DNA from: Valencia hispanica
Lineage: Eukaryota; Chordata; Actinopteri; Cyprinodontiformes; Valenciidae
DNA: 64,000 nt
Direction: 5' to 3'
Assembly (NCBI GenBank): GCA_963556495.2
Contig: OY747712.1
Location: 13,739,735-13,803,734, forward strand
Part shown: positions 20,540-33,535 of the stretch, in pieces
Layout of the letters: each line of letters opens with the position of its first letter
Position numbering within the stretch: the first letter of the stretch is position 1
Position numbers and translations under genes: made by a program
The notes under the pieces: model-generated
The model's database searches: none
What the model was told of the DNA's origin: nothing
What the model saw: only the letters and a program-made list of their open reading frames with translations

Positions 20540-21280
20540 TATATATATTTTGAAAGGCAGAACCGGAAGTTTGTAGTGTCCATTCTGGGTCTTTTGACGT
20601 TTCTCCCTATTTTTTTTTTTCTTCTTCTTCCCCAGTATTGAACCTTGCTGAGGGAGGAATCCTCTGGACAACTACGGCAGGATTTCGGCTTTACTTTTCG
20701 AGTCGAGCAGAAGGCGAAGAGGGAAAGAGTCCAAGCGGGGAGACTCAGAAATAGCCTCCAAAGGCGATTAGCTATGACGGGAGGGAACGGAGGGGCTCCG
20801 CGGGAATCTACGTAAAAAGAAAAAAAAGAGGATGAGGATTCCTCCGGTGAGTAACTGGATTTGTTTTAATGACATTTTCGCAGCTCAGCTTAGCCCTTCG
20901 TACCGCCATTAAGGCAGCTCGGTGTTGGGGAAAGTGAGCGGACGGCGTTTTAAAGTGCGAGGAATCCCGAAAAAGGTGCCGTTGTTTCTACGCCAATTAC
21001 ACAACGCGCTCTCCGCTGCGTTTAGAGCTGCAGCCTGCAGCGCTAGTTGATTTTAAAATTAAAAAATAAATAAACGCATAAAGGAAAAGCGCTTATTTTT
21101 TGTGATGGCCATTCTAACCGTAGTCCTACAACCTCAGCACCGAGTCGGTGACGGTGTGAGCGTCCGCCTGAGAGGCGAGCCTCCGCCGTCACTCCGCGCA
21201 CGACTGCCCGCTGAATCACCGGAGCTCGAAACCCCAGCCGCCTCATCTGCGCTCCCGCTGCTCCTATTTCTCAGCGTAAA
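20540..21280 (+). promoter_or_regulatory. CpG-rich promoter region of ZFYVE9
   Basis: This is a local rise in G+C and CpG in otherwise AT-rich DNA, surrounding the non-coding first exon. An ETS-type site, AACCGGAAGTTTG, lies at about 20561-20573. No TATA box was recognised. The promoter call rests on composition and on the splice donor at 20847. Confidence 0.55.
20600..20846 (+). other. zfyve9: ZFYVE9 non-coding exon 1 (5' UTR), start approximate
   Basis: The donor is GATTCCTCCG followed by GTGAGTAAC at 20847, a strong 5' splice site. The transcription start is not visible. The coding start is two exons downstream, so this exon is untranslated. Assignment to ZFYVE9 is by strand, position and the lack of another gene between. 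Confidence 0.5.
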
Positions 21281-21762
21281 CGATCTGAATTATAATTTCC
21301 CCTTCCAATCTATGCCACCTTTCGTGGAGGTGGTGGGGGGGACAAAAACAAAACCAACGTATCTGTGGCCTTTCTCCGGTGGCGGTTGGTACAGATGTGA
21401 ATAAAGTCAGCTAAAGCTAGCGACACAAACAGACCCAAGTTCTGCAACAAACACAAACTGCAGCGATTTCTTTCTTTAAATCTGCGTCGATGTAACGGGA
21501 CGGTTTTGTTCCCCACCTGTTAACCTGTTCTACCTGTGAAGGTTTTTTTTTTTTTTTTTTTTTTAATCCACAGATCCAGGGTTTGGCCTGCAGGCACAGC
21601 TACTGTGTCACTTATGGTTGCATAACCCCAGCTAATGGTCACCTACGGGCTCCTTGGAGGAGAGCTGATCTCCTGCGGCCACCAGGCTCCCAATATGTGG
21701 GGTTATGAAGAAACGCCCACTAAACTAGGGTTCCTAGGCAGAAAGTATGGAAACTGATTCAA

Positions 21763-22275
21763 CTATTTTCCACCCATCGTCTTCCGGTTAATCCAGGATC
21801 GGGTCCCAAGGCATTCCCGGGTAACTTCGTTGGTCCCCCCCCCCCAGCGTGTCCAGGGTCTTCCTTTGGGTCTCCACCTCACCAGGGAGGGGGTCCAGGT
21901 GGCATCCCAACCAGACGCGCCCGAGCCACCTCCGATGGCTCCTCTCGACGTGGAGAAGCGGCGGCTCTCACCCTGTCTGTAAGGGAGAGCCCAGACAGAC
22001 CGGTACAGAACTCTCATCACTGCCAATGCCGCACCAATCCGAATATCGACCTCTCTCATTTTTTTCACCCCTCTTCATTCGTGAAGAAGAGCCCGAGGTA
22101 CCTCGTTCCCAACCCGAAAACGGCTCCAAGTCCGTTACCGATCCAGTGGAAGATGGAGATCATGGTCTGACGAAGGCAACAGAACCACATCGTCTGCAAA
22201 AAAAAAAAAGCACTAACTGGATCCCCTCAACATCCGGGCTGCGCCTAGAAATCCTGTCCATGGAAGGTTAGCCAC
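21763..22275 (-). repeat. RTE-like LINE fragment
   Basis: In pieces, the minus strand encodes the fish LINE C-terminal text seen also at 49560-50095, for example VDIRIGAALAVMRVLYRSV. The + strand has TCCTCTCGACGTGGAGAAGC and GACGAAGGCAACAGAACCAC. Frameshifts are frequent. RTE assignment is from memory of this protein pattern. Confidence 0.6.
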
Positions 22276-23724
22276 AGAATCTGTGATATTTACAATAAAA
22301 TACAGAATATGGGAAAAAGATTTGTATTTCAGGACTCATCCATCCATCCATCCTGGGTTAAACAGCTCGTCCCTCCTTGTGTTCATCTGCTCTTTTTTTT
22401 TATCTGTCCATTCATCCGTTTGTCTGACGTCCATCCATGACGCTCTATTTTTGTCCTTCCATCAATTCATACTAAAAATGTCACAACTCAGGCAAATTAT
22501 GGCATTTTTAACATAAAAAACATGCAGAAACCCTCCAGTTTCATATCCTGATTCTAACTTCAAATTTCTGTCCATTTGAAACTCGTTTTTTTGCTTCCAT
22601 TTACTTGAAAGTTGTTGGGTTTTTTTGGGTGGGGGGTGTTAAATAATGGCACTTCTACGTCTTTAATCTCTAAATATTGCATCCTGTTCGTTCATGTAGT
22701 TAATGGCTCCAACTGGACTTTTAGGGTTTCCTAGAGGTTAGGAATAAAACCCATATTACAGCCTATCATGTTTAAAATAATTGATGGATCTTTTGGACAC
22801 TTTTCAGGTGACTTTTTCCGTTGTGTTTTTGCACGGTTTAGCTGAAGGAAAATTTTAGATTTTTGAGGATTTGGTCAATCTTTTTTTTTCTTTCTTTTCT
22901 CTTGACCGGACTAAGAACTCAATAGCAGTTCTTTCAGGACATGAAACACAAAGTGGATATTTGATGAGGGGTTTCTACCTGTAGCAAGAGAAGATGATGC
23001 TGATCCTCCATCTTCAGGTGGCATCGTAGACTCAGCCGACTGATCCAACGAGCGCCCATCCGAAGACGGGCTCTGCTGTGTGCAGAGAGTTCCCAGATGG
23101 AGGTTGCTGTACGCTCTCAGAAATCATTACAAGCCCTTTCCCTGATGGCAGCCCAGCAGCTCGTCTCCCTGGGCTGCCTTTTATTGTCTGGAGGTGGTTA
23201 AAGTAGATCAAAACTTGAAGCGGAGAGCTCATAATCACTTCCGACAGTTGCTCTGAAGCAGAGCAACTCTTTCTTCTACTCTTTGTTTTTCTTTTCTTCC
23301 TCCGTTTTGCATTTTTACTCGTGATTTCCAACAAACGCATAAAAGCTTCTTTGAGGGACTGAAACGGGACAACTTAAAGCGTTCCCCAGCATTACATAAT
23401 ATGCGTGTCACTCAGTCATGAGGCCGCGTTGTTAGAAAGTGATGTCAGGCCATTCTTAAACGGGGGAAGTGATCGTTCTGAGGTTTCCTCCGTCCGGCCT
23501 CGGTAGCCGGCGTCTTCTGCGGTGTTTGGAGCTGAAAGTGCTGCTCAGCAGGATGTGAACTTGCCGACCCGGCATTTCTGTTGCTTCAGGGAAAAGTGTG
23601 GGACAGATACTGAAGTACGGATTGGACCATCCATAATTGTAAAGCATTATGGACGAGTGTCACTGCAGTATTCATATTTCTACTCAGTAATCACACCAAT
23701 TCCTGCACACCTTATTACAATTAA

Positions 23725-24250
23725 TAGAATAGAATAGAATAATCCTTTATTGTCCCACAAAGGGGAAATTCTGCTGTAACACCAGCAAGTGACGGGTAAT
23801 TGAAGCATTCACAATCACACAAAAAAGGTGGAAAAAGTATAAAAACACAATTAAAAAATAATATATGTACATTAAGGACACAACTACTGTGCAGTCATTA
23901 AAAATAAAGTGGCATACTCAGATTGTACGACTGAGTATGATCATTTAAAAAAACAGTGAATATTTACAGAATGTGTGTGAGTAGTTGTGCAATAAAAAGT
24001 AAAACTTCTTGTATAATTTGCGAGACGTTAACAGAACATGAACTGAGAAAAACAGATGTGCAGATAGCAAACAGAGAAATGTTAATTAAATGAGTCAAAC
24101 GGTGCAAATTACAGCAGGAATGCAAACATTGAGTTTGTCGGGAGCTGTTCTGGTTGTAAAGTCTTAACGCTTTACCATGCACCTCAGATGCAGCAGCACC
24201 AATAGGTGCAATTGTTATATGATTTAAACACTTGTGCATGAACATACTAT
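23725..24250. repeat. Dispersed repeat with CTTTATTGTCCCACAAAGGG end
   Basis: It starts with (ATAGA)n followed by CCTTTATTGTCCCACAAAGG, the reverse of a common fish retroposon 3' end. A similar start is at 29028 (CTTTATTGTCCCAGAGGGAA). No intact reading frame is present. Confidence 0.45.
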
Positions 24251-24349
24251 GATATACTCCTTAAATGCAACATATTTTAATTGAAATTTTTTTAGTACAG
24301 AGACAGGGGTGGTGACTAACTGATGACTTTGTGCGTGTCCCTCACCATT

Positions 24350-25579
24350 TTTCTATCTCACCGGCCGCGCTGCCAGTTTCCCCCTGTCCAAAATGTGTGC
24401 AAGCAGGGGTCATGTAAAGTTACGTGCATTTTTCCGTCACGTTTTTTTCTTCGTTTGTGGTCTGTCCATAAAGCTACACCTGAGCTCTGACGTCTTGAAA
24501 CAGCAGCTGCCCCGAGCTGGAGCGGACAGCACGGGAAAAGAGGACGTTGCTGATAAAATGGCACACAACAACAAAGACGCTCCTTTTGCAACTAAAGCGC
24601 AAAATGTTTGCTGTACTTTGTAAATTTCGTGCTGCATGGCTGAAACCCTGGCTGCAGCATAACGTTTCAACAGGTGTTCACGACGCAACACCATACCCAT
24701 CAGAGCGGCATACCTTCGGGTAATGCACATGTGCAGCAGTGAAACTTGTGGAATTGCGAATGCTTTAAAATCAAACCATCAATTCAGCATACCTTAGGCT
24801 ACAAGCGGTAGGATTCGGTGTGATATCACATATTATACAGAAATTTTCCATATATTATTTTCAGCAAGTGGAGTCGTATAATTGTGTAATGTCGTGTTAA
24901 ATTGTTAAATCGGGTGCATTAGGGCCATTGTGAGTAAAAAAAAAGAAGAAATGGGGTAAATTTATGTCAAAAGACTTTGAGATTAATTTTACACATTTTC
25001 AAGAAAAAACTCGGAAAAACAGTTTTTTATATTTAAACAAAGATATTTTCTGAAATTGTAAGGTCAGAAAAAAATGAGAAAAATACTTTGCTGAGATTTT
25101 AAATCAGTTATGTCCGACAAAAAATGCCAGTCGTAAAAGATTTAAGTGTTACATTTACAAGATGCGCATGTGGATCATTTTAAAGGCGTGAGTGGTTCAT
25201 GCGCCTCTTTTTCGGGATCAGAACGCCTTCTCCCGGGTTCAGACTTGCCATGAACGAGTCGATAAACTGTACTTTCTATTAAACAAGGGGCCATCAATAT
25301 AGCATACCTTTTTATAAGCTGTATTTTCTATGAAGCAAAGACCTGTCAAAACAGTATACCCAGATCCAGTCACAAACACTGGTATGCTGTTTTGACAAAG
25401 TAGGGTATACTGACAGACGGTGCTATTAAAAATAAATTTACAGTATGCTATTCTGACAGAGTATGCCGCATTGACAGAACACCGGTCCGTTCCCTAAAAA
25501 TGTCCCGGCGGCATCGCTATCGATTTGGGATGGTTCAAATCGCAATTAATCTATTTAATAGTGAATCGGCACAACACTA
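24350..25579 (-). mobile_element. hAT-like relic related to 30671-31771
   Basis: The right end, GTGAATCGGCACAACACTA, mirrors the left terminus of the element at 30671 (TAGGGGTGTGCCGATTCACC). Minus-strand coding remnants at 24730-24437 (IYKVQQTFCALVAK) match the remnant IYNIQQIFCTLVVK at 30818. No left terminus was found, so this copy is probably truncated or rearranged. Confidence 0.5.
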
Positions 25580-25749
25580 ATGTCAAGCTGAGTTGCTTTT
25601 GATGTTTTCCACATATGCATATGATTACATGTTTAAAAAAAAAAGTATTTTAAAGAATGAAGAAGTTAACAGTTTTAAAATGAATTAAAATACTCCAAAT
25701 GCCCCTCTAAAACAAACATAAATAAATGGTTATTTAAAAGAATGTAAGA

Positions 25750-26100
25750 AAGTATTGATACGCCGATATATCGCAATATTTTATTTTACGATATTGTATC
25801 GATATTCAAAAGCAATATATCGATTTTTTTCTTTTCTTTAATTTTTAATGTATTTTTCTTTTGATGGAACTATTAATGATGGCAGTCATTTTTGTAGTAA
25901 AATTAAAAGCATTACTGCTAGTTTGTGGCTGTTTTCACCTTCTTTGTTCCAGTGGATCAGCTAGATCTAGTAATAAAACTGGATGTGTTAAAAGAATGAA
26001 AGTTTAGAATGCTGTGACAGTTTTTCTACATTAAGTTTTAAAAATCACAATATATAGTCTTACTCATAATATTGCATTATATCGTATCGTCCCCCCTGTA
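25750..26100. repeat. ATCGATAT-rich repeat, family also at 32960-33530 and 36836-36920
   Basis: It contains CGCCGATATATCGCAATATT and GATATTGTATCGATATTC. The same text recurs at 32975-33060 and 36843-36905, with inverted versions at 33470-33520. It is probably a non-autonomous hAT-like family. The deleted Tc1 at 26113 interrupts or abuts its right end. Confidence 0.6.
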
Positions 26101-26112
26101 TTGTGATACATA

Positions 26113-27356
26113 CAGTGGCTTGCAAAAGTATTCGGCCCCCTTGAACTTTTCCACATTTTGTCACATTACAGCCACAAACATGAATCAATTTTATTGGAAT
26201 TCCACATTAAAGACCAATACAAAGTGGTGTACACGTGAGAAGTGGAACAAAAATCATTTTATAAATAACTGAAAAGTGGGGTGTGCGTAATTATTCAGCC
26301 CCCTTTGGTCTGAGTGCAGTCAGTTGCCCATAGACATTGCCTGATGAGTGCTAATGACTAAATAGAGGCACCTGTGTGTAATCTAATGTCAGTACAAATA
26401 CAGCTGCCCTGTGACGGCCTCAGAGGTTGTCTAAGAGAATGTTGGGAGCAACAACACCATGAAGTCCAAAGAACACACCAGACAGGTCAGGGATAAAGTT
26501 ACTGAGAAATTTAAAGCAGGCTAGGCTACAAAAAGATTTCCCAAGCGTTGAACATCCCACGGAGCGCTGTTCAAGCGATCATTCAGAAATGGAAGGAGTA
26601 TGGCACAACTGTAAACCTACCAAGACAAGGCTAACACTGCACATCACTCTGAACACACCATCCCCACTGTCAAATATGGTGGTGGCAGCATCATGCTCTG
26701 GGGGTGCTTCTCTTCAGCAGGGACAGGGAAGCTGGTCAGAGTTGATGGGAAGATGGATGGAGCCAAATACAGGGCAATCTTGGAAGAAAACCTCTTGGAG
26801 TCTGCAAAAGACTTGAGACTGGGGCGGAGGTTCACCTTCCAGCAGGACAACGACCCTAAACATAAAGCCAGGGCAACAATGGAATGGTTTAAAACAAAAC
26901 ATATCCATGTGTTAGAATGGCCCAGTCAAAGTCCAGATCTAAATCCAGTCGAGAATCTGTGGCAATATCTGAAAGCTGCTGTTCACAAACACTGTCCATC
27001 TAATCTGACTGAGCTGGAGCTATTTTGCAAAGAAGAATGGGCAAGAATTTCAGTCTCTAGATGTGCAAAGCTGTTAGAGACATACCCTAAAAGACTGGCA
27101 GCTGTAATTGCAGCAAAAGGTGGTTCTACAAAGTATTGACTCAGGGGGCTGAATAATTATGCACACCCCACTTTTCAGTTATTTACTTGTAAAAAATGTT
27201 TGGAATCATGTATGATTTTCGTTCCACTTCTCACGTGTACACCACTTTGTTTTGGTCTTTCACCTGGAATTCCAATAAAACTGATTCATGTTTGTGGCTG
27301 TAATGTGACAAAATGTGGAAAAGTTCAAGGAGGCCGAATACTTTTGCAAGCCACTG
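26113..27356 (+). mobile_element. Tc1-like transposon with internal deletion
   Basis: It starts CAGTGGCTTGCAAAAGTATT and ends with the reverse complement, flanked by TA at 26111-26112 and 27357-27358. The long terminal inverted repeats are ~200 bp. Compared with the sister copy at 58375-59941, about 320 bases of transposase are missing near 26632. Confidence 0.92.
26459..27139 (+). pseudogene. Tc1-like transposase pseudogene, deleted
   Basis: ATG at 26459 begins [15 protein letters not shown] frameshift follows at about 26520 (the sister copy has one more base), then a ~320-base deletion near 26632 removes most of the DNA-binding part and the first catalytic aspartate. The C-terminal frame 26693-27139 keeps FQQDNDPKH (second Asp) and SPDLNPVENLW (Glu), and ends GGSTKY. 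It cannot encode an active enzyme. Confidence 0.88.
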
Positions 27357-27839
27357 TAGATCGCCAGATTCTTGCCAATGCACATCCCTAGTGTTTTGCA
27401 TTAATGTATGTAGTAACTTGGATTTTAAATTGCAAGAGATGTGTATTTGTGGACGTTTTCCGTTGTAGTCGCACCTTTTTAGACATGATGTAGTTTCGAT
27501 TTGGTTTTGATTAACATGCGTGACATGCAAGGTGGATTCGGATACAAGTGGACAACTTTAAGTAGGAAATTTGGCGCTAAAAACAATCAGATATCAGAGC
27601 GGCAGCAGGATTGGCAACATTTATCTAAAATTATTAAAACATCCAGTCACCTAATTAATAACTGACCTGCTTTCTTGGAGTTGCTTCATGTCATTGGGTT
27701 GTCCTGTAGTGGAGAGCTGATGCAGAAAAGTGTCAAACTAAACTAGAACGTTTACACCTGTCTCTGATGGATGTTTTTGTTAGATATTTTAATGCTGGGG
27801 GAACACAATTTTGTCACACAAAGGAATATATCTATGGAA

Positions 27840-28210
27840 GTTTAATTTTATTCAGTTTATTTATACAGTGCCAATTCACAACACGTCATCTCAAGGCACT
27901 TTACACAAACAAAAAGTAATTTCAGTTCAATCATACATTCCAATTGATCCTAGTTATTCAACAGATCTGTCCATTATTCCAATCAGTTTAAAAGTTTTCT
28001 AAGGAAACCTAGCAGATTGCATCGAGTCATTGATTCTCTCCTCCTGGAGAAACGTGTAGCGACAGACTGTCGCCTGGGTTGTGTTATTGTCTTTACAACA
28101 ATCCCTCATTACTGAGCAAGCATGTATCGACAGTGGAGAGAAAAAAACTCCCCTTTAACAGGAAAAAACCTCCACCAGATTCAGATCCAGGCTCGGTGCT
28201 AGCAGCCATC
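27840..28210 (-). repeat. LINE 3' UTR fragment, minus orientation
   Basis: Shared with 56985-57310: CCAATTCACAACAC, GCATCGAGTCATTGATT, CGTGTAGCGACAG and AACTCCCCTTTAACAGGAA. At 57 kb it lies just beyond the end of a minus-strand L2-like LINE, so it is probably that family's 3' UTR. Confidence 0.6.
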
Positions 28211-28229
28211 TGCCAAGAGTAAGAGTAGT

Positions 28230-28985
28230 GATACTTACAGTGCCGTTAAACTATTCCTGAAATCAGCCTACTATCACCTTAAGAATATCTCAAGGATAAA
28301 ATATCTGATGTCTCAGCAGGACCCGGAAAAACTAGTCCATGCGTTCATCTTGAGTCGGCTTGATTATTGTAACAGCGTCTTTACAGGTCTACCTAAAAAA
28401 TCAATTAGGAAACTGCTGCTCATCCAGAACTCTGCTGCTCGAGTTCTCACTAAAACCAAAAAAGTGGAGCACATCAGTCCAGCTCTGAGGTCTTTACACT
28501 GGCTGCCTGTCTGTCAGAGGATAGACTTTAAAGTTCTGCTGCTGGTCTATAAAGCTCTGAATGGTTTAGGACCAAAATACATCGGTGATCTCCTGACCCA
28601 GTATGAACCTACTCGACCCCTCAGGCCATGTGGATCCGCTCTTTTATCAGTTCCCAGAGTCAGAACCAGACATGGAGAAGCTGCGTTCAGCTTCTATGCT
28701 CCACATGTCTGGAACAAACTCCCAGAAAGTCTCAGATCAGCTGAAACGCTCAGTTTATTTAATTCCAGGTTAAAGACCCACCTGTTCTCAGCTGCTTTTG
28801 ATTAGGTTTTTATTCTAAGTTTTAAATTTGCACGGCTTCTTTTAAGATTCTTTTAATTTTAAATCATGGTTTTTATTCCTGTACTTTTGCTTTTTCTGCA
28901 CCCTGCTGTAATGCTTTTGATGTTTTATGTAAAGCACTTTGAATTGTCTTGGAACATGAACTGTGCTATACAAAAAATAAATTAA
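28230..28985 (+). repeat. L2/CR1-like LINE 3' end with C-terminal ORF fragment
   Basis: The frame 28308-28805 encodes a LINE C-terminus ([52 protein letters not shown]). The 3' tail is AAGCACTTTGAATTGTCTTG and then AATAAATTAACTTA. Upstream RT sequence is absent, so the copy is 5'-truncated, the usual fate of LINE insertions. Confidence 0.8.
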
Positions 28986-28989
28986 CTTA

Positions 28990-30662
28990 CCCCAAGATAT
29001 TACTCAAGTAAACCCAAGTGAGTAACTCAACTTTATTGTCCCAGAGGGAAATTTGCGATGCAGTAGTGTACAACATACAATTAAAAACAGTAACAATAAT
29101 ATTCCATCATTCATCAACCCTGAAAAAAAAAAAACAACAATTCACAGGCAAACAAAGCCACACATTCCTCCCACTGGAACATGACATTTTGTAGACCCCA
29201 GTCAATGGCAGCAATCATACACAACACGACCAATTTCATGAAACAAATCTTAACAGTGGAATTTTTTTCAGCAATTGTGCAAATTCAGCATGTTAACAGC
29301 AAAGGGCACAAATGAAAACTTAAATCTGTTGTTCTTAATTTTCGGAAGCCCGTATCTGCTACCCGATGGATGGTTGGAGCAGGCCAGAACCGAGAGAGAG
29401 CCTTCTTTAGACCCTTTGTACCTGACAGATGCTCATAAGGGGCATTTGTTGTTGGCTTGTGATTTTACTGGCTTCCAACACAATTGTGTTCATGCTGTTT
29501 TTGTGTTGTACTGACAAGTTCTACTGTTTGAACGCTGCAACAAAATAGTTGATTTTCTTTCATTTAAACTAACTCAAACATCTTCTTTTTATGTCAAAAA
29601 CGCTAATCATCCCCATCACTCTTTTCCCTTGAAGAATGTATGGTTATGAAGTGTTTTTTTTGTCTGTAAACTAGATTTTTTTTTTTTATTGCATCTTCTC
29701 CTGAGGCTTCAGGGACCAGAAGAAACTGAATCTCCTGTTGAAATTGTTCCTGCGCTCTTCCAGTGTGCAACTGTAATTATATTTTAGTTTTTTAGTTCTT
29801 ATTTATAAGTTATGTTAATGATGTATATTTAAAAAAAAAAAGTCAAAAAAACAGAACCTTATGTGGAGTCTTTTTGTTGTTGGTAGAATTTCCCATTGAG
29901 CTGTATGATCTTTCTAAGCAGGCGTCACTTAGTGAATCTCTGCTGAGAGAACAAGGCTTCTTCAGCTCTCTTTAATACTTTATAAGCAGAACTATTTGCA
30001 GGGCATTTATCCTTAATTTGACTGGAGATTGTGGGCCGTCTCAAGAGTTTAAATTAACTCAAGGCCAAAATAAATGACTTACTGACCCACATTCTGGCTG
30101 CTTTTTTTAAGAGGTGTTTTGGTTTGTCGGAACAGAAGTTGGAGTTAAAGACATTAATCTAAGACCCGGTCTTGATGAACGTATCCTGACTTCTTGGAAA
30201 GCTCGCTTTTCAGTGATGTTAGGATTAGAAGGGAGATATAAAGAGTCCACAGGATGAAAACAATGAAAACATTGCGAAATAACATATTTAAAAATAGCTT
30301 TGGGAACTTGGTCTGTGTGAATATGCTTTACGTAAAGGATTGTTGAGGAAGCGAATCCTGGAACTGTCTTGTTCCAACAGCGTGGAGCCGATGAACTGTT
30401 CGGGCATCTTGGTTGGTCTGAGTCGCCCTCATTGTTTACGCCCTTGTCCCATTTTATTGGGCTGCCATGGAAGCATGTCCAGTCAGGTGGGCTCCCTCAT
30501 GTTGGTAGATTCTTGTTCAGTTTCACTTTTAGCATTTTCTGGAGTGTAAAGAGGCACCGATCTGAATTTTGTCATCGTTTTTTTATTTTTTAAATATCTA
30601 TATATATAAAGATTTACTTTAACTCAAGTGTTACTAAATTCATCGTGTCCCATGATTCAGAG
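28990..30662. other. Intronic sequence without recognised exons
   Basis: One retroposon-like end lies at 29028-29060. The rest is AT-rich. Frames of 60-80 codons here show no family resemblance. Confidence 0.5.
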
Positions 30663-30670
30663 GTTGAAAC

Positions 30671-31771
30671 TAGGGGTGTGCCGATTCACCATAAATTGAT
30701 AAATTGCGATGTGAAACGTGCAAAATCGATCGCGATTCAGAAGTGTTCAAAATATATTATTAATCATAATGATGCGAAAATCATAAGAGACATGCCGGAC
30801 GGACATTTTTAGGGGACATGCAGCGCGAAATTTACAACATACAGCAAATATTTTGCACTTTAGTTGTGAAAGAAGAGTCTTTGTTGTTCTGTATCATGTT
30901 AGCAGCAACATCTTCTTTTCCCCGGACTTGTCCACATTGTCTGTGCTGTCCGGGGCGTCCTCCCCGAGCTGCAGCTCATGTTCACCAGACGTCAGCCCAA
31001 GTGTAGCTTTAAGTACGAAACCCGAAGGACATTTCCTTCATCCCATCCCGGTGACGACTAATACGTGACGGAGAGCAGCGTACTCATAGCTGGCAGATTA
31101 GTTTTTGTGTCTGACAGGTGGCAAACATCCCATTGGTCGAAATGACACAAAAACTTTGAAAACACTGCAAAGTTACAATTCTGTATTAAATTGACAGCGG
31201 GAAAAAACAGACTGGAGTATAGACCTTAAGTGTCTTTGGCAGAATGCTGCTTTTTATTTTCTATCACTTTGAATAGAAAAATATGCTTATTTTCTCAGAA
31301 TATAATTTCAGATTTTTGTGTAATTTTTATCCTGTATGACTTAAAAATTGAGTTATTGTTGTTATTGAGCTTTGTTTTCTAATACAGAAGATTAATTATT
31401 TCTATTTAGATTTTAAAGTAATTTCTATAATGCCTTACTTGTAAAAGCTGATCTGAATTTTATTTATTTTTTTATTTTTAATCACATTTTAAATATGTTA
31501 AAATCAAAAGTTTTCTTTAAGTAAACAGAATATGATTGATGTGTTTTAGGATTCAATCAATTTTCTCTTTTATTGAAATCAAAATAGGGTAACCTTATGT
31601 TTTAATTTGCCAACACACGTTTAGCTTTAATTGAAAATATGACCTTGATATGATTATGAAACATATTTTGGACATGTGTTGGTTTATTTGTGGTTTGAAG
31701 CGGTTCGCAACAAAAATAATCGTTTTATAATCAAGTCGAAATCGTGAGGCACCCAAGATGGAACACCCCTA
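30671..31771 (+). mobile_element. hAT-like element with perfect 8-bp target duplication
   Basis: The left end is TAGGGGTGTGCCGATTCACC; the right end is ...GAACACCCCTA. The 8-mer GTTGAAAC flanks both sides (30663-30670 and 31772-31779). A coding remnant, MQREIYNIQQIFCTLVVKEE, at 30818 is shared with the relic at 24.4-24.7 kb, but no full transposase frame remains. Confidence 0.88.
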
Positions 31772-31794
31772 GTTGAAACCCTACAAAAGATAAA

Positions 31795-32050
31795 TCAGGG
31801 CAACTTTGCTGTACTCCTTTAAAAAAATTTTATTTATGCCAAAGGGAAATTCAATGTTGTCGTAACTCGTATCATCCAAGTGTCTCGGTGGATGGTGATG
31901 CTGTGGGCAGGAAGGATCTGCGGCAGCAGTCAGTCTTGAAACGAATTTTAAAGAGGCCTCTGACTGAAGACTGTTGCTGTATGACGGTCTCATGACTGTT
32001 ATAACCCACTACGATATTCATACGATATTCCACATTAACATGTCCTGGAT
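31795..32050 (-). repeat. Dispersed retroposon-like repeat, also at 63690-63955
   Basis: Shared text: TTGTCGTAACTCGTATCATC, GGCCTCTGACTGAAGACTGT, TGCTGTATGACGGTCTCATG and ACATGTCCTGGATGACA. On the minus strand the end reads like a retroposon 3' terminus (TTTCCCTTTGGCATAAATAA). The class is uncertain. Confidence 0.6.
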
Positions 32051-32925
32051 GACACCATCATTTGTTGGGAATCCCTGCTAATCCACCTCGTTTGCTTTTG
32101 CCGCTCCTCTTTAAATCTCTGTCTGTCCGTACGTTTAGAAAGCCGGTTGGATCCTCGCCCATTTTGATCGATGAAAGTTTGAACTTCCTCCTCTCTCTCT
32201 GCATCCATCAAGCCTCTTTTTCAACTTCTCTGGGATTCAGGGTCGTAGTTCAGGTGTTTGAGCTTTTGAGAAGCTAATCAGCAGCTGCTAGTTGCTGATC
32301 ATTCTAGAAAAAGTTTCCTTATTTGCTGTGGATTTTATTATTTTTTGGTACTCGGAGCCTTTTCTGTGTGCTTCTCTCTTCTATTAAATAACAGTGATGT
32401 ATAGGGGAGGAAATACTTTCTAGAATGCTGTTGTTTATATTGAGGGAATCACATTTACACAAACAAAAATGGCAAACGTTAATGATGTTTTAACAATTCA
32501 GATAAATTAATATGCGTAACTTTAGAATGTGGAAACAATTTTAAACCTTACACAAGTCATACACTGAGACACCGTATACCGTGGCGCTTGGAGCACTCCT
32601 TTCACTTAAGCCTCCTATGAGTTTTCTAGTCTAAAAATACAACTTCACCATGCACTTTGGCTAGAGATGCATTATTCAGCACCTCTGCAGAGTAATTAAA
32701 CCTTAATTAGGGTTGTGCTCCTGTCTACACGGAGTTGCATTTTTGTGTGTTTTGGATGAATTCGGACGCTTTGTGGTGCAGGAATCCTTCAGCTTGCAAG
32801 TCTTCTGCTGAGGTCAGCGAGGGCCCAGCTTTGGTTCTGTTTACTGTTGCTCAGTACAGAGGATGCCAAGTTTTTTCTTTTTCTTTTTTTCTTTTCACAG
32901 ACTGCATCAACTTACTGATTAGGGA

Positions 32926-33535
32926 GGTGTATTGGTAAAAATCTACTGTAAGACTATGTATTGGGCATGTAAGAAAATATTGATACACCGATGTATCGCG
33001 ATATTTTATGTCACAATATTGTATCGATGTTCAAAATTAATGTATCGATTTTTATTTCTTTTTAGAATTTTAAAGAAAACATTAATGATGACATTAATTT
33101 TTGTAGTAAAATTAAAAGTACAACTGGTAGTTTGTGGCTGTTTTCACCTTCTTCGTTCCAGTGGATCAACTAGATCTAGTAATAAAACTGGATGTGTTAA
33201 AGTATGAAACAGGTTGGAGTGTTTAGAATGCTGTGACAGTTTTATCTATAGTTAAATTCAGTTTTAAAAATCACAATATATCGTCTTACTCATAGTATCG
33301 CAATATATCATATAGTCTCCCCTGTATCGCGATACATATCTTAACGCCAGAGTTTTACCAATACACATCACTACTATATATTGTGATTTTTAAAACTAGA
33401 AAAACTCAACAAAAATCATCATTATTAATGGTTCCGTTCAATTTAAAAATAAAAAAAACGATATATTGCTTTTAATTATCGTGACAAAAAATATCGCGAT
33501 ATATCGATGTATCTATATTTTCTTACATCCCTGTT
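32926..33535. mobile_element. Composite hAT-like repeat with inverted halves
   Basis: GTGTATTGGTAAAA at 32926 is mirrored by TTTTACCAATACAC near 33353-33366. ATCGATAT-type text inside (from 32960) is mirrored at 33470-33530 (ends TTTTCTTACATCCC). It appears to be one element nested in or fused to another. No ORF. Confidence 0.5.
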
